DNA from: Cherax quadricarinatus
Lineage: Eukaryota; Arthropoda; Malacostraca; Decapoda; Parastacidae
Assembly (NCBI RefSeq): GCF_038502225.1
Contig: NW_027196396.1
Coordinates: 29,380 to 93,379, forward strand
DNA length: 64,000 bases
Reading direction: 5' to 3'
Shown here: positions 55,734 through 64,000 of the stretch, piece by piece
Position numbering within the stretch: position 1 is the stretch's first letter
Layout of the letters: each line of letters opens with the position of its first letter
Notes under the pieces: generated by a model
Databases searched by the model: none
Told to the model about the DNA's origin: nothing
The model's input: only the letters and a program-made list of their open reading frames with translations
Position numbers and translations under genes: made by a program

Positions 55734-56937
55734 TGTTGCAACCCCTGAATGGGTTGCAATGATTATGTATATATATAATTATTACCTTTTCATTTAATTT
55801 TATATTGCTTATATTTGCGATAATAGCTAAATCGTAAATGTATTGCTTTATATTGCTATTTGACGTAGCTTCCTTTGTTAGGTAGGATGTAACATATTAT
55901 GTGCTCAGTTCAAGTCTTGATTGTCTAACTACTGTAATTATCGCTCTTTGCTCGTTATTCTGCCGGCTTCTGTTGCTGGGCAGTACTGTCCACGGAGCTA
56001 TCACGTGATCGAGGGGGGGTGTCCTCACCTCGCCTGAAGTATTCAGTCTGGTCTAGACTCTCTTGGTGGTTGGACAGATTGTCTGTCTCATTATTCTTGT
56101 TAGTTCTGTAGAACTCTGTTCACAGAACATTGTATAGACTTAGTGATTTTCGACGTTGTACTGAGGTTGTGTGTCTCATAAGACACTCTGAGCATCTCAG
56201 GTCCTGAGCTGTAGCTTCTCACCTAATTTGTACTGGTTTCTGTGTATTATCACAGTCGGGGATTTTCTTATGCTGAACTTAGATTCAGCAGTATGGGAGT
56301 TTTGTGACTTTTGTGGAGGATCTGCAGATGGTCCCTACTTAGTGTCGTTATATTATCTCCTTGTTCCTGATTCTGTGTCTCATTTGCTTGTTATATTGCT
56401 ATTGGGCTTAGCATTCTTTTTGTTGTTCAAGCAGACTGTTCTGATTGCCAGTTGGTCAAGAAGTTAGTTTATTTGAGGACTTTGTCAGTCACTTGTTTAA
56501 GTCTAGTCGAGTCTTGAGACTTAGCGAACTACTTAGAACACTTACACACATACACACTTGTATATATTTGTAATATCTTATTAAATGCTAATGTACCAGA
56601 CAGTACTTAAGAATTACAAATGTGATATGTGCTTTCAGCACAATAATATTGTACTCGAGAGAAGAGATATTATTTTGATTACTGTGATTAATTTAATTTA
56701 ATTTGATAATATACCTCTAGACTTAATAAATTTATTAAATTTTAATTTCTCTAGTTAGTAGCCTACCAGTTGTAATCCTGAAGCACTATTGAATCATACT
56801 GAATTCTAATGGATTATTGGACAAGGATACTGACTACTTGTTATGAAAACCCAGTAACAGGCTGGATGCTAGAAGGGCAGTCCTTTCTATTATTCACTGG
56901 AGATCTCTAAGCTTTTAGAATTGCGTTTTTTGTAACA
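55734..56937 (+). repeat. 3' LTR
   Basis: About 1204 bp, TG...CA. Differs from the 5' LTR by small indels (for example one TTTAA unit near 56700) and a low number of substitutions. Confidence 0.93.
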
Positions 56938-56942
56938 GCCCT

Positions 56943-57190
56943 ATATACCTCCAATAAAATTGGAGGAATTAGTTTTGTGTCCCTTTTTTCTACTGCTTAA
57001 TCACTTAACTTACTTGCTACACACTTAATCACTAAAGAAGACACATTCTCCCCTCTCTTCCTCCTCCACTTTCATATTTTTATATAATCTCTCTTTTGAA
57101 TTCCATCATGTTTCTCACTTTCTTTATGAAAGGGCTGGCACTAGGAACTTTCTTTGGGTCTATGGTGGCTTATTTCGCGGTTGCACTCAA
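56943..57190 (-). pseudogene. N-terminal coding remnant of Tigger copy 3
   Basis: Antisense, the start region of copy 2 is recognisable (AAAGTTCCTAGTGCC and an NMMEFKREII-like helix-turn-helix start). The expected initiator reads ATA in CACCATAGAC. Stops follow. Confidence 0.6.
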
Positions 57191-57408
57191 TAAATAACCA
57201 CAAAAAAATGGATTACAATGAAATGTTTGGATGAATGAACGGAATGTTGCTCACTCACCCAGACACACAGCCAGACTGACTTACGAATGCCGCAGAGTGG
57301 CATGGGGGTGTGTATAATATGGCTGATTTCCGAATCGCCAGCCCAAATTCAGGACAAAATCTGATTCGGCTGATATCCGCAGCACCCTATATCCGGGGAT
57401 CCACTGTA

Positions 57409-57483
57409 GTTATGTGTACCTGTACTGGCATGCAGGTACACATTAAAATCACTAAGAGTGTCTTATTAGTCTTGAAGACACCA
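57409..57483. other. Short unassigned spacer
   Basis: Between the Tigger right end and the AAT repeat. Nothing recognised. Confidence 0.4.
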
Positions 57484-57484
57484 T

Positions 57485-57537
<53 letters not shown>

Positions 57538-57544
57538 CAATTTT
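57484..57544. repeat. (AAT)n microsatellite
   Basis: AAT array continuous, through AACAACAATT, with the tail of LINE copy D. Confidence 0.93.
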
Positions 57545-60500
57545 TTTATTTTTATTATTATCACACTGGCCGATTCCCACCAAGGCAGGGTGGCCCGAAA
57601 AAGAAAAAGTTTCACCATCATTCACTCCATCACTGTCTTGCCAGAAGGGTGCTTTACACTACAGTTTTTAAACTGCAACATTAACACCCCTCCTTCAGAG
57701 TGCAGGCACTGTACTTCCCATCTCCAGGACTCAAGTCCAGCCTGCCGGTTTCCCTGAATCCCTTCATAAATGTTACTTTGCTCACACTCCAACAGCACGT
57801 CAAGTATTAAAAACCATTTGTCTCTATTCACTCCTATCAAACACGCTCACGCATGCCTGCTGGAAGTCCAAGCCCCTCGCACACAAAACCTCCTTTACCC
57901 CCTCCCTCCAACCTTTCCTAGGCCGACCCCTACCCCGCCTTCCTTCCACTACAGACTGATACACTCTTGAAGTCATTCTGTTTCGCTCCATTCTCTCTAC
58001 ATGTCCGAACCACCTCAACAACCCTTCCTCAGCCCTCTGGACAACAGTTTTGGTAATCCCGCACCTCCTCCTAACTTCCAAACTACGAATTCTCTGCATT
58101 ATATTCACACCACACATTGCCCTCAGACATGACATCTCCACTGCCTCCAGCCTTCTCCTCGCTGCAACATTCATCACCCATGCTTCACACCCATATAAGA
58201 GCGTTGGTAAAACTATACTCTCATGCATTCCCCTCTTTGCCTCCAAGGACAAAGTTCTTTGTCTCCACAGACTCCTAAGTGCACCACTCACTCTTTTTCC
58301 CTCATCAATTCTATGATTCACCTCATCTTTCATAGACCCATCTGCTGACACGTCCACTCCCAAATATCTGAATACGTTCACCTCCTCCATACTCTCTCCC
58401 TCCAATCTGATATTCAATCTTTCATCACCTAATCTTTTTGTTATCCTCATAACCTTACTCTTTCCTGTATTCACCTTTAATTTTCTTCTTTTGCACACCC
58501 TACCAAATTCATCCACCAATCTCTGCAACTTCTCTTCAGAATCTCCCAAGAGCACAGTGTCATCAGCAAAGAGCAGCTGTGACAACTCCCACTTTGTGTG
58601 TGATTCTTTATCTTTTAACTCCACGCCTCTTGCCAAGACCCTCGCATTTACTTCTCTTACAACCCCATCTATAAATATATTAAACAACCACGGTGACATC
58701 ACACATCCTTGTCTAAGGCCTACTTTTACTGGGAAAAAATTTCCCTCTTTCCTACATACTCTAACTTGAGCCTCACTATCCTCGTAAAAACTCTTCACTG
58801 CTTTCAGTAACCTACCTCCTACACCATACACTTGCAACATCTGCCACATTGCCCCCCTATCCACCCTGTCATACGCCTTTTCCAAATCCATAAATGCCAC
58901 AAAGACCTCTTTAGCCTTATCTAAATACTGTTCACTTATATGTTTCACTGTAAACACCTGGTCCACACACCCCCTACCTTTCCTAAAGCCTCCTTGTTCA
59001 TCTGCTATCCTATTTTCCGTCTTACTCTTAATTCTTTCAAATATAACTCTACCATACACTTTACCAGGTATACTCAACAGACTTATCCCCCTATAATTTT
59101 TGCACTCTCTTTTATTCCCTTTGCTTTTTATACAAAGGAACTATGCATGCTCTCTGCCAATCCCTAGGTACCTTACCCTCTTCCATACATTTATTAAATA
59201 ATTGCACCAACCACTCCAAAACTATATCCCCACCTGCTTTTAACATTTCTATCTTTATCCCATCAATCCCAGCTGCCTTACCCCCTTTCATTTTACCTAC
59301 TGCCTCACGAACTTCCCCCACACTCACAACTGGCTCTTCCTCACTCCTACAAGATGTTATTCCTCCTTGCCCTATACACAAAATCACAGCTTCCCTATCG
59401 TCATCAACATTTAACAATTCCTCAAAATATTCCCTCCATCTTCCCAATACCTCTAACTCTCCATTTAATAACTCTCCTCTCCTATTTTTAACTGACAAAT
59501 CCATTTGTTCTCTAGGCTTTCTTAACTTGTTAATCTCACTCCAAAACTTTTTCTTATTTTCAACAAAATTTGTTGATAACATCTCACCCACTCTCTCATT
59601 TGCTCTCTTTTTACATTGCTTCACCACTCTCTTAACCTCTCTCTTTTTCTCCATATACTCTTCCCTCCTTGCATCACTTCTACTTTGTAAAAACTTCTCA
59701 TATGCTAACTTTTTCTCCCTTACTACTCTCTTTACATCATCATTCCACCAATCGCTCCTCTTCCCTCCTGCACCCACTTTCCTGTAACCACAAACTTCTG
59801 CTGAACACTCTAACACTACATTTTTAAACCTACCCCATACCTCTTCGACCCCATTGCCTATGCTCTCATTAGCCCATCTATCCTCCAATAGCTGTTTATA
59901 TCTTATCCTAACTGCCTCCTCTTTTAGTTTATAAACCTTCACCTCTCTCTTCCCTGATGCTTCTATTCTCCTTGTATCCCATCTACCTTTTACTCTCAGT
60001 GTAGCTACAACTAGAAAGTGATCTGATATATCTGTGGCCCCTCTATAAACATGTACATCCTGAAGTCTACTCAACAGTCTTTTATCTACCAATACATAAT
60101 CCAACAAACTACTGTCATTTCGCCCTACATCATATCTTGTATACTTATTTATCCTCTTTTTCTTAAAATATGTATTACCTATAACTAAACCCCTTTCTAT
60201 ACAAAGTTCAATCAAAGGGCTCCCATTATCATTTACACCTGGCACCCAAAACTTACCTACCACACCCTCTCTAAAAGTTTCTCCTACTTTAGCATTCAGG
60301 TCCCCTACCACAATTACTCTCTCACTTGGTTCAAAGGCTCCTATACATTCACTTAACATCTCCCAAAATCTCTCTCTCTCCTCTGCATTCCTCTCTTCTC
60401 CAGGTGCATACACGCTTATTATGACCCACTTCTCGCATCCAACCTTTACTTTAATCCACATAATTCTTGAATTTACACATTCATATTCTCTTTTCTCCTT

Positions 60501-60555
60501 CCATAACTGATCATTTAACATTACTGCTACCCCTTCCTTTGCTCTAACTCTCTCA
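57545..60555 (-). mobile_element. RTE-like LINE, copy D (5'-truncated in the endonuclease)
   Basis: Collinear with copy C and highly similar. The 5' break falls at ERVRAKEG of the endonuclease, next to AATAATAAT of another element. The 3' tail grades into (AAT)n. Confidence 0.88.
57824..60555 (-). pseudogene. Endonuclease-RT protein of copy D, one visible frameshift
   Basis: Frame 59112-60555 covers most of the endonuclease (IISVYAPGEE, VIVVGDLNAKVGE, ISDHFLVV), the linker and the RT start (AAGIDGIKIEMLKAGGD). Frame 57824-59077 has the RT core with FADDTVLL and the C terminus. The junction near 59112-59130 (TTTATTCCCTTTGCTTTTTA in + sense) differs from copy C by small changes that shift frame. 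The linker frameshifts of copy C are absent here. C-terminal codons are the same, with an extra stop introduced by a C-to-T change near 57823. Confidence 0.85.
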
Positions 60556-61112
60556 ATAATAATCACTCTGAGACATATTAATTATTGTACATTATGTTAA
60601 CACAGACATTTTCATTAATCCATGTATGATATTTTTCTCAAAATTATATAATAAACATGTTACATAACATATAAACATGATAAATAGACCCCACAGTAGA
60701 ATAAACTAACATAAATACGAGATTTTTTCCAGTCGTCTTGTCAAGATTGTCAGAAAGAATAAAGTTTTCTCTAGTTCAACACCAAAGAAAATGCATACAC
60801 AATAGTATTATGGAGGTAAGTGTAGAAAATTATTCCTTTTGTATGCTTTCACGCAGAGCTTTATTCCTTCAAAAAATGGTGTGTTACATGAGAAGGGGAG
60901 TGTTGCTCTTCATTTATTCTACCTTACCAACGTGGAGACAACTTGTCCAAAATGTAAGGTGTTTGTATTATGGTTTAAGCTTCACAAACATGGAAGTGAA
61001 AGTGTATGAACCATAACCAGACACATTCGTCTGCTTGTTTACAGACTCTGCATCTCTGTCCTCTCTCATTTACTCGTTCTCTCTCATTTTTTTGTTTTAT
61101 CTTGTTTACTTA

Positions 61113-61530
61113 CCTCTCACCCTACCTTAAGACTACAAATATTTTAAGGTAAGTAATGAGTGTACTGTACATCATTCTATCGTTCTAGGGCACTTTAAAA
61201 GTATATTATATGTTGGTGGGGCAGCCAGACCTACCACACCTGACCTTTTACAATAAATATTTCTCACCTCTCACCCTACATTAAGACTACAAATATTTTA
61301 AGGTAAGTAGTGAGTGTACTGTATATGCATTTTATCACACTAGGGCACTTTAAATGTATATTACATGTGGGTGGGGTGGCCATACCTACTACACCTGACT
61401 ACCATACTTATCACACCTGACTACCATACTTACCACACCTAACCTCTTACAATAAATACTACTCACCTCTCACCCTACATTAAGACTACAAATATTTTAT
61501 GGTAAGTAATGAGTGTACTGTGTGTGTATT
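61113..61530. repeat. Tandem duplication of about 145-210-bp units
   Basis: Three units, each with CTCTCACCCTACNTTAAGAC, TAAGGTAAGTAATGAGTGTA-like and a CACTTTAAA block. Single units of the same sequence occur at about 9600 and 9785 (reverse). Confidence 0.75.
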
Positions 61531-61574
61531 TTACTTTTTATTGTTTTTAATGCCTAGTTCTATTGCTAACTTAA

Positions 61575-62644
61575 CCCTTTCAGGGTTGGTGCCATACTAG
61601 TACGGCTTGCACGCCAGGGTTGGTGCCGTACTAGTACGCCTAAATTCTAGCGCCTTCAAATCTAGCAAGAGAAAGCTGGCAGGCCTACATATGAAAGAAT
61701 GGGTCTATGTGGTCAGTGTGTGCAGTATGAAAAAAATCCTGCAGCACACAATGAATAATTTGAGAAAAAAAACTCTGACCATGTTTTTGGTTTAAAAACA
61801 GCGACTTTGCAGTGTATTTTCGTATGCTATTTATGGTTACATTCTAGTTTTCCTGGTCTCATTTTATAGAATGGAAGACATCTTATGGAAAGTGAGATGA
61901 TTTTTATTGGTTTCACACTGAAAAGTACCTTGAAATTGAGCTCAAAGTAGAATAAATGTTTGATTTTTGCCAAAGTTCAAAAGTAAATAAATCAAGCCAT
62001 GCATCCAATACACGTCAATTGGTGAGTCTAATATTCTTTCACAAGTGAGTTGATATTATTTATACCATATCTCTACACCATTTCTACACTAATGCAGTAG
62101 TCTGCACAACAGTAAATCTTCTATTTTTTGTGTGAATAAAAATTCAAAGTGGAAAGCAAAAGAAATGTAACAGAGGCCTGGGGACATGACTAATGAACAG
62201 AGGAAATGTTATTTTAGTGCCAGGAATGTCTGTCTTGTGTATTCTGGACCCTATTTGGCAATTGGCATCTTTTGAAATTTGTGTGAGACTGGCAAAATTA
62301 CCAATTTTGGACCACTTTATTGGATAGTTGAAATCAGTAAATGGGTGGTTTCTTATACTCTATCGATAGAAAAAATGGAGTTCTAGCGAAATAGTTATAA
62401 TTTTTGTCGACTGGTACACTGGAATTGGCCGAAAATAGGGCTCAAAGTGGGCGAAATCGCTGATGCGTAATCATCGTGGAGACCGCCAACTTCACGAGAG
62501 CATAATTCTGTAAGTTTTCCATCAAATTTCATACTTTTGGTGTCATTATGATCGAGAAAAGATTCTCTATCATTTAATAACAAAAAATAATTTTTGTTTT
62601 TTTTCGAAAAATTTCTAGGAGAGGGCCTGCCGACCCTGAAAGGG
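61575..62644. mobile_element. piggyBac-like MITE, copy 1
   Basis: TTAA at 61571-61574 and 62645-62648 flanks inverted ends CCCTTTCAGGGT and ACCCTGAAAGGG. TTAA duplications with CCCTT-type ends are the hallmark of the piggyBac superfamily. 1070 bp, no transposase. The left sub-terminal region has a duplicated CCAGGGTTGGTGCC and the palindrome GTACTAGTAC. Confidence 0.82.
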
Positions 62645-62648
62645 TTAA

Positions 62649-62939
62649 TATATGTTAGTGTAAACTATGCATTTGTTAATGGAAAAAAATAGTATTCTGC
62701 TTTCCGACAATGTCCGTTTTCCCAGTGGTAGCCTGGAACCTAACTTGCTGTATAAGTGGGGCCTTACTGTACATACTTTTTAAAATTATTGGAGGTATTT
62801 AGTAATTCAATAAAAGCCTTAAAAGTAAATTATGATTACAAATACAATATGAATACACAGTTTTTTTAAATATTGGAGGTATTCAGTATTTTGATAAGCC
62901 AGTAACAGGTTGTTACTGGCAAATAATGGTTTTTATACA
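62649..62939. other. TIR-element end and short spacer
   Basis: Up to 62769 this is the end of the TIR element. The rest contains a repeated ATTGGAGGTATT(T/C)AGTA motif (62790, 62871) and no gene. Confidence 0.45.
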
Positions 62940-62943
62940 TTAA

Positions 62944-64000
62944 CCCTTTTGGGGTTTCAGCCGTACCAGTATGGCTTACGCACCAGGGTTTTTGACGTAC
63001 TAGTACGCATAAATTCTAGCGCCCTCAAATCTAGCAAGAGAAAGCTGGTAGGCCTACATATGAAAGAATGGGTCTTTGTGGTCAGTGTGCGCAGTATAAA
63101 AAAAAATCCTGCAGCACACAGTGCGTAATGAGAAAAAAAAAAAACTTTGACCGTGTTTTTGGTTTAAAACAGCGACTTTGCACTGTATTTTCGTATGGTA
63201 TTTATTGTTGTATTCTAGTTTTCCTGGTCTCATTGTATAGAATGGAAGACATATTACAGAAATTGAGATGATTTTGATTGGTTTTACAATGAAAAGTATC
63301 TTGAAATTGAGCTCAAAGTAGCAGAAATGTTTGACTTTTACCAAAGTTCAAAAGTAAACAAATCATGCTAAGCGTCCAATACACGTCAACTGGTGAGTCT
63401 AATATTCTTTCACAAGTGGGCCGATATTATTTATACAATTTCTACACTAAAGCAGTAGTCTGCATAACAGTAAATCTTATTTTTTTGTGAGAATAAAAAA
63501 TCAAAGTGGAAAGCAAAATAAATGTAAGAGGGGCCTGGGGACGTGACTAATGAACAGAGGAAATGTTATTTTAGTGCCAGGAATGTCTTTCTTGTTTACT
63601 CTGGACCCTATTTGGAAATTGGCATCTTTTGAAATTTGTGTGAAATTGGCAAAATTGCTAAATTCTCACCACTTTATTGGATAGTTGAAATCGATAAATG
63701 GGTGGTTTCTTGTACTCATTTGATAGAAAAAACGGAGTTCTAGCGAAATAGTTATGATTTTTGTCGACTAGTACACTGAAATTGGCCAAAAATAGTGCTC
63801 AAAGTGGGCAAAATCGCCGATGCATAAACAATCGTCGAGACAGCTAACTTCACGAGAGCATAATTCCGTAAGTTTTCCATCAAATTTCATACTTTTGGTG
63901 TCATTATGATCGGGAGAAGATTCTCTATCTTTTCATAAGAAAAAATAATTTTTTTTTTAAATTTTGGCGACCCTGAGAACAAGTCTCTGAGAGGGCCTGG
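62944..64000. mobile_element. piggyBac-like MITE, copy 2 (cut by window end)
   Basis: TTAA at 62940-62943, then CCCTTTTGGGGTTTCAG. Collinear with copy 1 to the window end (GAGAGGGCCTGG), so only the last few bases and the right TTAA are outside. Same orientation as copy 1, moderately diverged. Confidence 0.82.

Larger units (their letters stand above)
48735..56937 (+). mobile_element. Complete Ty3/gypsy-type LTR retrotransposon with integrase before RT (Gmr1-like order)
   Basis: 5' LTR 48735-49954 and 3' LTR 55734-56937, both TGTTGCAACC...TTTTGTAACA. A 5-bp target duplication GCCCT lies at 48730-48734 and 56938-56942. A primer-site candidate (TGGGGGCCTGTCCGGGAT) follows the 5' LTR after two bases, and a purine tract (TTGGGGAGG) precedes the 3' LTR. 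Internal order: Gag, protease, integrase, RT, RNase H. The RT/RNase H are of the Ty3/gypsy kind (YLDD, DASGYAVGAVLLQ). Integrase upstream of RT is the copia-like order known from the Gmr1-like group. No env frame. Confidence 0.92.
46592..57406 (-). mobile_element. Tigger-like transposon, copy 3, expanded by nested insertions
   Basis: Left TIR CAGTGGATCCCCGGATAACA at 46592 and the matching right end ATATCCGGGGATCCACTG finishing at 57406, with TA at 46590-46591 and 57407-57408. Between them lie Tigger coding remnants on the - strand (47395-47640 C-terminal tail; about 57170 down to 56943 N-terminal region). Several foreign pieces are inserted: a Penelope-like fragment, a dispersed repeat, a minisatellite with a LINE end, and the 8.2-kb LTR element. 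Removing them would leave a normal-sized Tigger. Confidence 0.75.
60556..62769 (-). mobile_element. Diverged TIR element related to 9402-10753, carrying a nested piggyBac-like MITE
   Basis: The right end (CTGGAACCTAAC, then TATAAGTGGGGCCTTACTG, with TA at 62770-62771) is the inverted left end of the 9402 element. Near 60560-60720 one copy of the 193-bp unit is seen in reverse. The shared motif TTAAGACTACAAATATTTTA occurs three times (61127, 61271, 61480). The other terminus is lost next to LINE copy D. Confidence 0.65.

Noticed and set aside
63068..63271. Cys-containing frame in the piggyBac-like MITE as a transposase C-terminal zinc domain
   Set aside because: The Cys spacing does not fit the piggyBac C-terminal pattern and the frame is not kept in copy 1.

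Overview
This is a eukaryotic, intron-bearing genome window made almost entirely of transposable elements and microsatellites. The only host-gene candidates are one terminal exon of a cytochrome P450 (25626-25804, + strand) and a C2H2 zinc-finger gene (43407-44990, - strand). The mix of RTE-like and Tx1-like LINEs, Tigger DNA transposons, (TA)n tracts of up to about 100 bp and tRNA-related SINEs looks most like a decapod crustacean such as a crayfish. That assignment rests on recognising repeat types and has not been tested by a search. No bacterial operon, CRISPR array, tRNA, rRNA or virus gene was seen.

Layout. 1-9.3 kb holds an RTE-like LINE 3' part, two copies of a LINE with a restriction-like endonuclease, a Tigger transposon (3720-5538) and a CR1/Jockey-like LINE relic. 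9.4-18 kb holds a TA-flanked terminal-inverted-repeat element with a 193-bp tandem array, a decayed RTE-like LINE on the - strand, a long inverted repeat with hammerhead-like cores, an RTE-like copy beside an inverted 5' UTR, and a 203-bp MITE. 18-21 kb is a non-autonomous element with 300-bp direct LTR-like repeats and a CRE/E-box cluster. 21-26 kb has a 390-bp MITE family (one copy split by a LINE and a SINE), another CR1/Jockey relic and the P450 exon. 27.9-33.8 kb is a decayed L1/Tx1-like LINE on the - strand with recognisable ORF1 and ORF2. 34-41 kb has minisatellite, SINE-like and MITE pieces and a near full-length RTE-like LINE (37566-41153). 41.2-42.5 kb is a Tigger copy whose ORF keeps its DNA-binding domains and lost its catalytic domain. 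43-46.4 kb is the zinc-finger locus. 46.6-57.4 kb is a third Tigger that has been invaded several times, most strikingly by a complete 8.2-kb LTR retrotransposon (48735-56937). 57.5-64 kb has another RTE-like LINE and nested TIR elements, including a TTAA-flanked piggyBac-like pair.

Most notable: the 8.2-kb LTR element encodes integrase before reverse transcriptase (Gag-PR-IN-RT-RNaseH) although its RT is of the Ty3/gypsy type. That is the domain order of the Gmr1-like group. It has clear LTRs and a 5-bp target duplication (GCCCT). It carries an Asp-to-Asn change in the integrase D,D35,E triad and an in-frame TAG within pol.

The elements interact mainly by nesting. TA-targeting transposons sit inside (TA)n tracts, RTE-like 3' tails grade into microsatellites, and at least one short element is built from the 5' UTR and 3' hairpin of the RTE-like LINE, presumably mobilised by its machinery.
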